DNA of 64,000 nt from Saccharospirillaceae bacterium (GTDB lineage Bacteria; Pseudomonadota; Gammaproteobacteria; Pseudomonadales; Oceanobacteraceae): the NCBI GenBank assembly GCA_022448365.1, contig JAKVCS010000001.1, positions 310,001 through 374,000 of the forward strand, in the 5' to 3' direction. The notes under the pieces are model-generated. The model worked only from the letters and a program-made list of their open reading frames with translations. It did not search any database and had not been told where the DNA came from. The translations under genes were made by a program, and so were the position numbers. Positions 44,704 through 54,490 of the stretch are shown here, piece after piece (positions within the stretch are counted from its first letter, which is position 1; every line of letters starts with the position of its first letter).

Positions 44704-45285
44704 ATGCCGTTGAAGAGATTTGCCCCAACGTTATTGGTAACAATGCTGAGCAGCACATCGGTACTGGCAGACTGGCAACTTGTCCAACCGTCGGAAGTGA
44801 CATTTGTTACGGCTAAAAACAACCACCTGTTGGAAGTGCATCGCTTTGACCAACTAAGTGGTGAGATCTCTGATGATGGTCTGGCTAAGGTCGAGATCAA
44901 CTTAACCAGCATCGACTCACGCATCCCTATTCGCGACCAGCGTATGCGCGATCTGTTATTTGAGGTTTCCAGCTTCGCCAAAGCGACCATCGAAGCGCAA
45001 TTGCCAACTGACTTAATGCAAAAACTCAAAGCCGGTAGCGTTCAGCAAGTTGAATTAGCTGCGACATTAAGCCTGCACGGTAGCAAGGAAGAAATAAACC
45101 TGAAGCTTCTGGCGGTGCCGTCCAAAGATGGGCAACTCATTGTTACCAGTTTGCAGCCTGTTTTGATTCACGCTAATGATTTTGCCATGACGAAAGGTAT
45201 TCATTTACTGCGCGACATTGCGAAATTAAAAGTCATTGCTGAAGTGGTTCCGGTTAATCTGACTCTGACATTCACTGCTCAATAG
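44704..45285 (+). CDS. YceI-family periplasmic protein
   Basis: Exported protein of 193 residues. A signal peptide (about 1-22) precedes a YceI lipocalin-like beta barrel (WQLVQPSEVTFVTAKNNHLLEVH, LAKVEINLTSIDSRIPIRDQRM), a fold that binds isoprenoid-like lipids in known members. Ligand and role are not established here. A strong terminator follows. Confidence 0.86.
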   Translation: MPLKRFAPTLLVTMLSSTSVLADWQLVQPSEVTFVTAKNNHLLEVHRFDQLSGEISDDGLAKVEINLTSIDSRIPIRDQRMRDLLFEVSSFAKATIEAQLPTDLMQKLKAGSVQQVELAATLSLHGSKEEINLKLLAVPSKDGQLIVTSLQPVLIHANDFAMTKGIHLLRDIAKLKVIAEVVPVNLTLTFTAQ

Positions 45286-45295
45286 ATAAACTCTT

Positions 45296-45335
45296 AAAGC
45301 AGCTTTTCCTGATAACGATCAGGAAGAGCTGCTTT
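45296..45335. terminator. Convergent intrinsic hairpin
   Basis: An 18-base stem (45296-45313, 45318-45335) with an AACG loop. It lies between the YceI-like gene and the GGDEF-EAL gene, with TTT runs at the ends only. Confidence 0.75.
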
Positions 45336-45356
45336 GTTAAAGGCCAAGAGATTCAG

Positions 45357-47606
45357 TCAAAAGTAATTTTTCTCAATATCGTTGGCAGAGACCGGTTTAC
45401 TGAAGTAAAACCCCTGAATTTCTTCAACTCCCAGTTCTTCAATGATCTTCAACTGCTCCTCATTCTCTACACCTTCTGCAATCACCGTCAAATCGAGGTT
45501 ATGAGCGAGGTCAACAATGGTTTTTGCCAACGTTCGATCGTCCGGGTTATTTTCAATATTCATAACAAACGCACGGTCAATTTTTAATTTATCAATCGGA
45601 AAATCTTTGAGGTAACTCAGTGATGAATAACCCGTGCCAAAATCATCTATCGACAATTTAAAGCCCAAAGCCTTCAATTCATGCATGGTTTCAATGCTTT
45701 TTCGAATGTCATTCATCAGTAAGCTTTCTGTAATTTCAAGCTCGATCATCGTCGGGTCAATCTCATAATGGTGCAAACATTCACTCACCATCGGGATAAA
45801 ATCGGGATGACGGAACTGTCTCGCTGACAAATTAATTGCAACGTTCAACGGCTTTTCATCATTCCAGCACTCGAACTGGCGGCACGCTTCATGAATCACC
45901 CATGCACCAATCATAACGATTAATCCGGTTTGCTCAGCCACCGGAATAAACTCACCTGGCGACACCATACTGCCATCGGCGCGCCGCCATCTGATCAAAG
46001 CTTCAACACCCGAGATCTGGTGCGTGTGGGCGGAAATTTTCGGCTGATAGTGCAGTACCAGCTCCTGATCATCGATGGCATGACGCAGATTACGTTCAAT
46101 ATCAATCCAGGCCTGCTCTCTCACATGGATATCCTGGCTGTAGCTTAATAAGCCATCACCACCGTCACGCTTGACGCGAGTGAGTGCGGCATCCGCGTTG
46201 GCAATCAAAGTCTCTCCATTCTCGCCATGATCTGGGCAATGACTTACGCCAACGCTCACTGTCAAATGGAACTCGTTATTGTCCACATACACCGGCACTT
46301 TCATTTCTTCAACCAAAGCAGCCGCCAGGTTCTCTGCAAAATCATGTTCCGGTAATTCATCCACCAAGAGAGCGAACTTACTGGAATCCAAACGGTACAT
46401 TTTGTTGCCAAGATCCAGCGTGCAGTAGTTCTGAATAAAATGATTGAGGTTGTCAGAAACAGCTTTCAAAATCTGATCGCCGACCTGATAGCCAACACTT
46501 GCCGTGACCAGATCAAACCGATCCAGGCTCACCAACACCAGTGCAAATGGGGCTTTATGTTGGTTATTTGTCACCAGGGTTTTAAGGCACTCATTAAAAA
46601 ACCGCCGGTTTGGCATCTCGGTGAGCACATCGTGGTAAGCCTGAAACTCCAGCTCCTGTTGTGCCTTCGTGCGTTCACTGATGTTTTCAATGTACAAATG
46701 TACTGTATCCAGATCACGCAACAACGACAGCGAATATTGCAGCGTACAGCCGTCCGATAGACAGGAAACCCATTGCGAATAATTGTTTTTACTCTTCTGC
46801 AGGCTGAGCAACAGTTGTTGAAAATCGTCTGGAAGCAGACTTTCGGCACGTCGAGAATCATTTCCGAGAGTTCTCATCAGGTCGAAACAGGCCGGATTAC
46901 TGTAGGTTATTTTCCCACGCCAGCTAAAGCTCATAATCGGATTAGGACTGCGCTCAGCAAACATAGCTAAACGACGGCGCTTTACCGTTTCACTGATGTA
47001 GCTGTTTACGTAAAAACCAACAAAGGCAGCAATTACAATCACTAATAACGCAAATCCAATGACGAGTGAACTACTCAACTCCGTTTGCTCCTGCGTGTGC
47101 TCTGCAGTCACCACTGCATCGTCTTTGATTGTCTCCACCAATAGATCCAGACTCGGCAAAATCCGTCGACCAGCTGCGCTGACAAAACCAAGCAGTTCGC
47201 GGGCTTTATCCCAATCAATTTCTCCCGACCGGAACATACGGTCCAATTGTATCGAGTATTGACTCACCATATTCTCATCGCTGCGGATTTGCTCAATCTC
47301 GATGATGTGCGGGAATACATTGGCGATCTGCTCTAAATCTCTGGAGATGCGCTGACGATTCTGTGTCAGCAATGGCTCAAATTGTTCACTATCGGTTGTT
47401 GCGTAATATTCATAGAGCAGGCGCTCGTTTTCGATGATGGCGATGTACAGATCGTTAATACTATCGAGCCGGGGTAGTTTTTCTTCCACCAGTTGATTCG
47501 TCGTTTCTGTAACATGGCGTCCTGATATGAAGATGCTGCTGGAAATTGCCAGGCCTAGCGCCAGAATCAGAAGATAAACCAACAGAATTCGAATTCTTAG
47601 CTGCAA
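45357..47606 (-). CDS. Transmembrane GGDEF-EAL c-di-GMP phosphodiesterase
   Basis: Inner-membrane signalling protein of 749 residues. Two membrane segments (about residues 6-28 and 181-203) frame a helical periplasmic sensor. A PAS-like segment (215-315) precedes a GGDEF domain whose signature is DSSKF (407-411), so cyclase activity is lost. The EAL domain (about 505-749) is intact: VEALIRW with the signature EAL at 535-537, ITESLLMND, DDFGTGYSS with Asp654-Asp655 and VIAEGVE. It should hydrolyse c-di-GMP to pGpG, with the GGDEF half as a possible GTP-binding regulator. It stands alone, convergent with the YceI gene. Confidence 0.94.
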   Translation of the reverse strand: MQLRIRILLVYLLILALGLAISSSIFISGRHVTETTNQLVEEKLPRLDSINDLYIAIIENERLLYEYYATTDSEQFEPLLTQNRQRISRDLEQIANVFPHIIEIEQIRSDENMVSQYSIQLDRMFRSGEIDWDKARELLGFVSAAGRRILPSLDLLVETIKDDAVVTAEHTQEQTELSSSLVIGFALLVIVIAAFVGFYVNSYISETVKRRRLAMFAERSPNPIMSFSWRGKITYSNPACFDLMRTLGNDSRRAESLLPDDFQQLLLSLQKSKNNYSQWVSCLSDGCTLQYSLSLLRDLDTVHLYIENISERTKAQQELEFQAYHDVLTEMPNRRFFNECLKTLVTNNQHKAPFALVLVSLDRFDLVTASVGYQVGDQILKAVSDNLNHFIQNYCTLDLGNKMYRLDSSKFALLVDELPEHDFAENLAAALVEEMKVPVYVDNNEFHLTVSVGVSHCPDHGENGETLIANADAALTRVKRDGGDGLLSYSQDIHVREQAWIDIERNLRHAIDDQELVLHYQPKISAHTHQISGVEALIRWRRADGSMVSPGEFIPVAEQTGLIVMIGAWVIHEACRQFECWNDEKPLNVAINLSARQFRHPDFIPMVSECLHHYEIDPTMIELEITESLLMNDIRKSIETMHELKALGFKLSIDDFGTGYSSLSYLKDFPIDKLKIDRAFVMNIENNPDDRTLAKTIVDLAHNLDLTVIAEGVENEEQLKIIEELGVEEIQGFYFSKPVSANDIEKNYF

Positions 47607-47702
47607 AACAGACTCCTCGTATCGGTTAATCGAGACTATCTTTCTGAGTCTAGTTCATCCTCGGTTGTCTGCTCTTCTCGCTCTTCATATCGGCAGTCGC
47701 GC

Positions 47703-48692
47703 TCAATGGCTATTCTGGTATTGGCGCGGAGTGACGCCAGCCTCTCGCTTAAACGCACGCTGGAAAGCGCTTTGTTCCGAATAGCCGAGCAGTAAGGCAA
47801 TCTCCGCCAATGTTAGTTGGCCCGACTTCAACTGTTCTTTGGCCAGCTCGGTACGTGTCTGGGCAAGAATCTGCTTAAAAGTGAAGTTGTATTGTTGCAA
47901 CCTCCGAAATAGGGTTCGCTCAGACATACGTAATTCGGTGGCAACAAAACCCGACGTCGCCTGACCTTTGTGCAGAGCTTTCAACAAAGCATCCCTCAGG
48001 TGGACGATCAGGTCATCCTGTTGCGGCAAAATCGCCAACATGGCTTTTGCCTGCTGTTGCAGCAAAGATTTCAGATCCGGGTCGCTATTAACGATTGGCC
48101 AATTAACGTATTCCGCCGGGAAACAAATCGATGTTGCCGGTTGATCAAACAGCACCTCGTCACACAACGATTGGTACCCATCCTGTGACCCGTCAGGCTG
48201 GGGAAAAGAAAAACACAAGGTGGTGGCTTTAAGCTCAGATTGGCCAACCATGGTGCGAATAAAATTCACCATGCCGCTGATCAACACCTGATCTGACAAC
48301 ACATGACTGAGCTGATAGTGGCGACTCCAGCTCAATGTCATAAGTTGACCATCGGTGCTTGCCTGGGCACGATCGCCATCGTGCAATAGACCCTGATAGC
48401 GCTGAAACTCAAGCAATGCCTCGGCCATTGTGTTGCATGCCAGCACCAGGTAACCCAGTACTCCGAGGTGCACCGGACGAACACTCTCCCCCAATTCCAA
48501 GGCAATATTTTTATTCGGGTAACGCGCCTGCAAAGCTTCGAGAATCGTCCACCAGCGCTCAAACGTAATGCGGTTATTCGCCGCAATGCTCTCAAGCTCC
48601 AGATAAAGATACCAGTCACAATCATTCTGCTGCTGCAGATACTGGCGGACCAAGCCCGCAAGATCACCACTCACCTGAAATTGTGTTTGCAC
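47703..48692 (-). CDS. AraC-family transcriptional regulator
   Basis: Regulator of 329 residues in the OruR-like group. The start is read as GTG at 48692 with GGGAG eight bases upstream; the longer frame adds 35 unrelated residues. C-terminal helix-turn-helix parts: TSGFVATELRMSERTLFRRLQ and LLGYSEQSAFQRAFKREAGVTPRQY. The N-terminal domain contains VRPVHLGVLGYLVLACNTMAEAL. Target unknown; the neighbour on the other side is the GGDEF-EAL gene, 96 bases downstream in the same orientation. Confidence 0.85.
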   Translation of the reverse strand: MQTQFQVSGDLAGLVRQYLQQQNDCDWYLYLELESIAANNRITFERWWTILEALQARYPNKNIALELGESVRPVHLGVLGYLVLACNTMAEALLEFQRYQGLLHDGDRAQASTDGQLMTLSWSRHYQLSHVLSDQVLISGMVNFIRTMVGQSELKATTLCFSFPQPDGSQDGYQSLCDEVLFDQPATSICFPAEYVNWPIVNSDPDLKSLLQQQAKAMLAILPQQDDLIVHLRDALLKALHKGQATSGFVATELRMSERTLFRRLQQYNFTFKQILAQTRTELAKEQLKSGQLTLAEIALLLGYSEQSAFQRAFKREAGVTPRQYQNSH

Positions 48693-48858
48693 AGAAATGC
48701 TCCCGATTATTGATCGACTACTGTAATGGCAGGAAAAGTCAAAAATCAACCTATATTCCCGCACGGAACGCCAGCACTGGACATCGATACTGAGCACGGT
48801 TCAAAGGCTACCAGACTGATTTAAAAGAATTTTCTTCACTATAAAAGCTTCAACAGGG

Positions 48859-48890
48859 TTGCAGAGAGCCAAACGCCCAGTTAATATACT
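48859..48890 (+). promoter_or_regulatory. Possible tRNA-Val promoter
   Basis: A TTGCAG (48859-48864) -35-like box and overlapping -10 candidates TAATAT (48882-48887, 17-base spacer) and TATACT (48885-48890). The GC-rich CGCC after the -10 is like the discriminator of growth-rate-controlled tRNA promoters. Confidence 0.45.
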
Positions 48891-48899
48891 CGCCAATTC

Positions 48900-48976
<77 letters not shown>

Positions 48977-48984
48977 AGATGATG

Positions 48985-49012
48985 AAAAAAGGCGCCCAGA
49001 GGCGCCTTTTTT
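48985..49012 (+). terminator. Terminator after tRNA-Val
   Basis: A perfect 12-base stem (48985-48996 with 49001-49012) and a CAGA loop, ending in six T residues, eight bases after the tRNA. Confidence 0.93.
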
Positions 49013-49120
49013 GTACCTGATGTACCCGCAGCCTGCATTCAAGCAGGTGATACGGTGAGTTATTTCTGAATCTCTCGGCGTTATCAGAGCAATCCATTGC
49101 TGACTACAAACACCCTACGA

Positions 49121-51160
49121 CTAACTGTTTTCGATAACCTTTTGCTTCATTTCATGCAATAAATCACGCAACCGTGCGGCTTCCTCAAAGTCGAGGTCCT
49201 TCGCTGCTTTGAACATCCGGTCTTCAACCTCGGCAACATGCTGTACTAATTTAGGCGCTGGCAACGATTTCCAGTCCTGGGCTTCATACTCAGCAACGTC
49301 TTCAGCCACTTGCCGTACGCGATTGCCCTTACCACGACCTTTAGATTTTTTGCCCGGCGGGGGGGCTGCTTCAAGAATATCTTCAACGGATTTGGTCACA
49401 CCCGTCGGCACAATTCCGTGCTCTTCATTAAAGGCAATCTGTTTCTCGCGGCGGCGATCCGTTTCGTCCATCGCTCGTTGCATAGAATCAGTAATCCGAT
49501 CGGCATAAAGAATCGCTTTGCCGTTTAGATTTCGCGCTGCACGACCAATGGTCTGAATCAGTGAACGTTCCGACCGTAAGAAACCTTCTTTGTCGGCATC
49601 GAAAATCGCCACCAGCGATACTTCCGGGATATCAAGACCTTCTCGCAATAAATTGATACCGACTAACACATCAAACTCACCAAGCCGAAGGTCGCGAATG
49701 ATTTCCACCCTTTCGACGGTATCGATGTCGGAATGCAGGTAACGCACCCGAATACCTTGATCCAGCAAAAAATCGGTTAGATCTTCCGCCATTCGCTTGG
49801 TTAATACGGTAATCAGAATCCGCTCACCTTTGGCGACGCGTTCCTGAAGCTCATGCAATACATCATCTACCTGTCCAGTCGCCGGGCGTACTTCTAATTC
49901 GGGATCGATTAACCCAGTGGGTCGAACCACCTGCTCAACCACATGATCTTGATGATCCTTTTCGTAATTACCCGGTGTCGCGGATACAAAAATGCATTGG
50001 GGCACAATCGCTTCCCATTCTTCGAACCGCATCGGACGGTTATCCAACGCTGATGGAAGACGGAAACCAAATTGCACCAGCGTCTCTTTGCGGGAGCGGT
50101 CTCCCCGGTACATGCCACCAATTTGTGGAATGGTGACGTGAGATTCATCCACAAATACCAGGGCATCTTTCGGAATGTAATCAAACAGGGTGGGCGGTGC
50201 ATCGCCCTCCGAACGGCCAGATAAATACCGTGAGTAGTTTTCGATCCCGGAGCAATACCCCAGCTCACGCATCATCTCGACATCATAACGAGTACGCTGT
50301 TCGAGACGCTGTGCTTCTACCAGCAGATTATTGTCTCGATAATATTCAAGGCGCTCCTTCAACTCTTCTTCAATCCCATCAATGGCACCAATGATGGTTT
50401 CCCGAGGTGTGACATAGTGTGTCTTGGGGTAGATCGTCACCCGCGCCAGACGTGAACGAACTTCACCCGTCAGTGGATCGAACAGGGAAATTTGCTCAAT
50501 TTCATCGTCAAAAAGTTCGATTCGAACCGCTTCGTCATCACTTTCTGCCGGAAAGATATCAATCACATCACCGCGTACCCGGTAAGTCCCACGATGAAAA
50601 TCTATATCGTTACGGGTGTATTGCAATTCAGCCAAACGGCGCAAGACAGTACGTTGGTCGACTTCATCACCCCGCACCATATGCAACATCATTTTCAGGT
50701 AGGAGTCTGGGTCACCCAAACCATAAATAGCTGATACCGTTGCAACGATCACGGCATCACGACGTTCCATCAACGCCTTAGTTGCTGATAAACGCATCTG
50801 CTCGATGTGTTCATTAACCGATGCATCTTTATCGATAAAAGTATCCGATGCGGGTACATAAGCTTCGGGCTGATAGTAGTCGTAATAGGAGACAAAGTAC
50901 TCAACAGCATTATTCGGGAAAAATTCTTTAAACTCTCCGTAAAGCTGAGCTGCCAGAGTCTTGTTGTGCGCCATAATAATAGCGGGACGCTTACACTCTG
51001 CGATAACGTTGGCCATGGTGTAGGTCTTACCAGACCCCGTCACACCCAGCAGCGTTTGCTTTAACAATCCGGCTTCAACCCCTTGAATCAGACCTTTAAT
51101 AGCCGTCGGTTGATCTCCGGCAGGAGAGTATTTTGACTGAAGTTCAAATGCCTTACTCAT
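49121..51160 (-). CDS. uvrB: Excinuclease ABC subunit B
   Basis: DNA-repair helicase of 679 residues that verifies damage and loads UvrC. The Walker A motif is [10 protein letters not shown] near residue 38; the beta-hairpin motif [21 protein letters not shown] and the DEXX motif [12 protein letters not shown] are intact, as is the helicase motif VI ([19 protein letters not shown]). The C-terminal UVR domain ([26 protein letters not shown]) binds UvrC. A repressible SOS box was not identified. Confidence 0.97.
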   Translation of the reverse strand: MSKAFELQSKYSPAGDQPTAIKGLIQGVEAGLLKQTLLGVTGSGKTYTMANVIAECKRPAIIMAHNKTLAAQLYGEFKEFFPNNAVEYFVSYYDYYQPEAYVPASDTFIDKDASVNEHIEQMRLSATKALMERRDAVIVATVSAIYGLGDPDSYLKMMLHMVRGDEVDQRTVLRRLAELQYTRNDIDFHRGTYRVRGDVIDIFPAESDDEAVRIELFDDEIEQISLFDPLTGEVRSRLARVTIYPKTHYVTPRETIIGAIDGIEEELKERLEYYRDNNLLVEAQRLEQRTRYDVEMMRELGYCSGIENYSRYLSGRSEGDAPPTLFDYIPKDALVFVDESHVTIPQIGGMYRGDRSRKETLVQFGFRLPSALDNRPMRFEEWEAIVPQCIFVSATPGNYEKDHQDHVVEQVVRPTGLIDPELEVRPATGQVDDVLHELQERVAKGERILITVLTKRMAEDLTDFLLDQGIRVRYLHSDIDTVERVEIIRDLRLGEFDVLVGINLLREGLDIPEVSLVAIFDADKEGFLRSERSLIQTIGRAARNLNGKAILYADRITDSMQRAMDETDRRREKQIAFNEEHGIVPTGVTKSVEDILEAAPPPGKKSKGRGKGNRVRQVAEDVAEYEAQDWKSLPAPKLVQHVAEVEDRMFKAAKDLDFEEAARLRDLLHEMKQKVIENS

Positions 51161-51300
51161 CAGGATTCCAGAAAGTCGTTGTTTCGCTAAGTAACAGTTT
51201 CGATTAGAATTATACGGATTTTTTACGGCAGTAGTTGTCAGTAGCGACAGAAACTCGCAACGAACTGCTTTCCCACCACGCGTTTACTGAGGATACACAC

Positions 51301-52482
51301 TTGGACCTGCAATTGTCTGATCGCGTTCAACAGATCAAGCCATCTCCTACTCTGGCGGTAACAAACCGCGCAGCAGAACTGCGAGCGGCAGGCAAAGATA
51401 TTATTGGCCTGGGCGCTGGCGAGCCGGATTTCGACACTCCACAACACATCAAAGATGCAGCCACAAAAGCGATTGCTGATGGCTTCACCAAGTACACTGC
51501 GGTGGATGGTACTCCGTCTCTGAAGAAAGCGATTATTGACAAGTTCAAGCGTGACAACGGTTTAAGCTACGAGCCAAATCAAATCCTGGTGTCTTGTGGT
51601 GGTAAACAAAGCTTTTTCAATCTGGCTTTGGCACTGCTGAACCCAGGTGATGAAGTTGTGATTCCTGCGCCGTACTGGGTATCTTATCCAGACATGGTGA
51701 AAATCGCTGAGGGTGTTCCGGTTGTTGTTGAAACAGACCAAAGTGCCCGCTTTAAAATGACAGCGGACCAACTGGATGCGGCAATCACCGAGAAAACCAA
51801 ACTGGTTGTCATCAACAGTCCATCCAATCCTTCCGGCGTGGCGTATACCGAATCAGAACTGAAAGCTCTGGCTGGCGTTCTGAAAAAATACCCGAACGTA
51901 TTAATCGCGACTGACGACATGTACGAGCATATTTTATGGGCTGAAGGTGGTTTCCATAATATCGTAACAGTATGCCCTGAGCTTTATGACCGCACACTGG
52001 TTATGAACGGTGTTTCGAAAGCATACAGCATGACCGGATGGCGTATCGGATACGTAGGTGGCCCGCAAAAGCTAGTTGCAGCCATGAAAAAAATTCAGTC
52101 ACAAAGCACCTCGAACCCAACGTCAATTGCTCAGGTCGCGGCTGAAGCTGCGCTGAACGGAGATCAAGGCTGCGTTCAGGATATGTTAAAAGCATTCAAA
52201 GAGCGTCACGACTATGTCGTCGCTGCACTGAATGACCTGCCAGGGGTTGAGTGTGTTGAAAGTGACGGTACCTTCTATGCCTTCCCAAGCTTCAATGGAG
52301 CCATGGAAGCCGCAGGTATCGACTCCGACGTCGACTTCGCGGAAAAATTGCTGAACGAGGCCGAAGTAGCACTGGTTCCGGGTTCAGCATTCGGTACTCC
52401 TGGCCATATGCGTTTGTCTTTCGCAACCAGCATGGAAGTTCTGCAGCAAGCGATTAGCCGTCTGAAACAAGCACTAAGCTGA
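51301..52482 (+). CDS. Class I/II aminotransferase, probable aspartate aminotransferase
   Basis: PLP enzyme of 393 residues of the subgroup Ib aspartate aminotransferase type. LGAGEPDFDTPQHIK and the PLP-lysine segment VMNGVSKAYSMTGWRIGYVGG identify it; the NSPSNPSGVAY and SDGTFYAFPSF segments also match. The start is TTG at 51301, where GAGGAT precedes it by six bases and where the family N-terminus (LDLQLSDRVQQIKPSPT) begins. An upstream TTG at 51235 gives a 22-residue extension without a ribosome binding site. Divergent from uvrB. Confidence 0.92.
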   Translation: MDLQLSDRVQQIKPSPTLAVTNRAAELRAAGKDIIGLGAGEPDFDTPQHIKDAATKAIADGFTKYTAVDGTPSLKKAIIDKFKRDNGLSYEPNQILVSCGGKQSFFNLALALLNPGDEVVIPAPYWVSYPDMVKIAEGVPVVVETDQSARFKMTADQLDAAITEKTKLVVINSPSNPSGVAYTESELKALAGVLKKYPNVLIATDDMYEHILWAEGGFHNIVTVCPELYDRTLVMNGVSKAYSMTGWRIGYVGGPQKLVAAMKKIQSQSTSNPTSIAQVAAEAALNGDQGCVQDMLKAFKERHDYVVAALNDLPGVECVESDGTFYAFPSFNGAMEAAGIDSDVDFAEKLLNEAEVALVPGSAFGTPGHMRLSFATSMEVLQQAISRLKQALS

Positions 52483-52507
52483 TCAGAGCACCGTCTGACA
52501 GACAAAT

Positions 52508-52540
52508 AAAAAGGCCGTTCTTTACAGAACGGCCTTTTTT
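52508..52540. terminator. Bidirectional terminator
   Basis: A 14-base stem (AAAAAGGCCGTTCT with complement) and TTAC loop, ending in a T-run on each strand, between the aminotransferase gene and convergent hda. Confidence 0.92.
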
Positions 52541-52566
52541 GTATTCAAAACAATAAATCAGAAAAG

Positions 52567-53289
52567 CTACCAATCCAGTTCAGCTTTGATAAACGGGATG
52601 GTCAGTTTGCGCTGTGCAGATAATGACGCCTGATCAAGCTTGTCCAATAAATCAAACAACCCCTGCATATCACGCGGGCCGCGTGTCAGAATAAAACGTG
52701 CCACATCATCACCCATGTTTAGACCACGACGCTTAGCGCGCAACAACAACGCCTGAACTTTATCCTCATCTTCTAAGGGTTCCACTTGATAAGTCATACC
52801 CCAGGTAAGCCGGGAGACTAAATCCGGTAGGTTCACGCCGATCGATTTAGGGCTATTATCAGCAGCAATCAACAAGTGTCCCTGACGATCGCGTATGCAG
52901 TTAAACAAATGGAACAGCGCCTCTTCCCATTCAGGGTTACCAGTGACCGCCTGAATGTTATCCAGAGCAACCAAAGGTAATTGTTCCATTGAGTCGAGTA
53001 CGGCCGGGCTATATTCTGCCAATTCATCCAGTGGCAAATAAACACTCTGATGCCCAAGACCTTCAGAGTAGTGACAAGCAGCCTGCAGCAGATGACTGCA
53101 ACCAACGCCATTGGCGCCCCAGAGAAAAATGAAAGGCTCTCCCCGAGTCGTCCACTGACGTTGCAGTTCATGGACAACCTGCTCATTCGGCCCAGCATAA
53201 TAGTTTGCAAAGCGGGCATCATCTCGAATCGCTACCGATAATGTCAGCTGCTGTTGCGGCTCAACAATAGCCATATTTTCCTGCGTCAT
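52567..53289 (-). CDS. hda: DnaA regulatory inactivator Hda
   Basis: AAA+ protein of 240 residues that, with the beta sliding clamp, stimulates ATP hydrolysis by DnaA to prevent over-initiation. The N-terminal clamp-binding motif is QQQLTLSV; the nucleotide loop GANGVGCSHLLQAACHYS has Cys before Ser/His instead of the usual Lys-Thr, as Hda proteins typically deviate. LVALDNIQAV is Walker B. It follows the DUF2066 gene by three bases. Confidence 0.94.
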   Translation of the reverse strand: MTQENMAIVEPQQQLTLSVAIRDDARFANYYAGPNEQVVHELQRQWTTRGEPFIFLWGANGVGCSHLLQAACHYSEGLGHQSVYLPLDELAEYSPAVLDSMEQLPLVALDNIQAVTGNPEWEEALFHLFNCIRDRQGHLLIAADNSPKSIGVNLPDLVSRLTWGMTYQVEPLEDEDKVQALLLRAKRRGLNMGDDVARFILTRGPRDMQGLFDLLDKLDQASLSAQRKLTIPFIKAELDW

Positions 53290-53292
53290 AAC

Positions 53293-54315
53293 CTACTTAT
53301 ATTGCCCCCAGTGCAATACACCCGCGTCTTCACCCATGCTCAAACGCTTATCAAGCGACATCACACTCCAAACCTGCTGCCAATCGGCCGCCAAATCCAG
53401 CGCCAGTGTAAGACGGGTACCATCCACACTGAGCAAGCTTACGTTATTTATGGCCACCTTAGAATTGAGATACATTAATAACTCATGGTACCCAGCAAAA
53501 TTCTCCACACCCGTGACCTGTAACTGAAATCCATCAGACTGGCCGACAACGTTCGTTTCAACCGCGTATTGGGAAGCAAAATAATTCGCAACCTGATCGG
53601 CTATCAAACGCAATACGCCTTCGGCATCTGCTGCCTGAGCCGACAATGACAATGTCGTTTGCTGATGGAAAAGAATACCGCTGTAATTCCAGCCCGACGC
53701 TGTGGCCGGACTCAACCTGCCAGCAACAACGGCATCCGCTTGGTAACGACCGGATGCGACCCGGATATCTTGTTTGAATAGACCCCAGAGTTTTTCCAGC
53801 GGCAAAACAAGTTCATCCGCCAGGTCCAACGTTGGCCATAATACAGGTAGGCCACGTTCAGACATTACGCGTTCAAACAATACTGGCCATGCACCGCTAT
53901 CCTGATGAAGAAGTTGTCTTTGGGTATCTTCTTCCACCGCCTGCCAGATAAGAATCAGAGGTCGGCTTGCCCCCCAAATAGGCTCACCGGCATTGCGCAA
54001 AAGACGGTCAATCATATTGCCAGCAAAAATCACTTTCAGCCTGACAGAGTCATCGACTTCGTCGCGGGCGTATCGATAACGTTTTACCAGACGATCAGCA
54101 CGACTCAATTGTTGCTGTATCGCCGGGTTATCCAATACCGATTGCTTACCCGACACTTTCACCAGTGCTCTTTGCAATGCGAGTGCCATTCCCAACTCAC
54201 GATTTTTCGGCGTTTGGTCCGCCACTGCAACGTCGATTTCATACAGGTCTGAAACCATAACAGCAGTAGAAAAACTCGACCAAACCGTCAGCATTAACAA
54301 CAAAAATGGGCGCAC
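53293..54315 (-). CDS. DUF2066 protein
   Basis: Exported protein of 340 residues. A signal peptide (about 1-18, MRPFLLLMLTVWSSFSTAVM) is followed by a DUF2066 domain: LYEIDVAVADQTPKNRELGMALALQRALVKVSGKQ. The remaining C-terminal region is a beta-rich domain of unknown family. It is conserved next to hda and purM in gammaproteobacteria, but its function is not known. Divergent from purM after 175 bases. Confidence 0.88.
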   Translation of the reverse strand: MRPFLLLMLTVWSSFSTAVMVSDLYEIDVAVADQTPKNRELGMALALQRALVKVSGKQSVLDNPAIQQQLSRADRLVKRYRYARDEVDDSVRLKVIFAGNMIDRLLRNAGEPIWGASRPLILIWQAVEEDTQRQLLHQDSGAWPVLFERVMSERGLPVLWPTLDLADELVLPLEKLWGLFKQDIRVASGRYQADAVVAGRLSPATASGWNYSGILFHQQTTLSLSAQAADAEGVLRLIADQVANYFASQYAVETNVVGQSDGFQLQVTGVENFAGYHELLMYLNSKVAINNVSLLSVDGTRLTLALDLAADWQQVWSVMSLDKRLSMGEDAGVLHWGQYK

Positions 54316-54490
54316 AATCAGGCTTTACCTCCAACCGAATTCGATCAATTGAGGCGTATTGTGCCATGACGTGTAAATTTAACCAGTAGTCAGGGCAGAA
54401 ATTGATAAAAACAGAAGAAATGCAGGATGCGTTTACCATGACAAATCGTTAGAATACGCGCCTTTCCATTAGCCAACCTGTGACAACGGC

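Noticed and set aside
54239-54439. Minus-strand frame of 66 codons over the DUF2066/purM gap
   Set aside because: It overlaps the start of the DUF2066 gene out of frame, is Cys/Tyr-rich with no motif, and has no supporting ribosome binding site.
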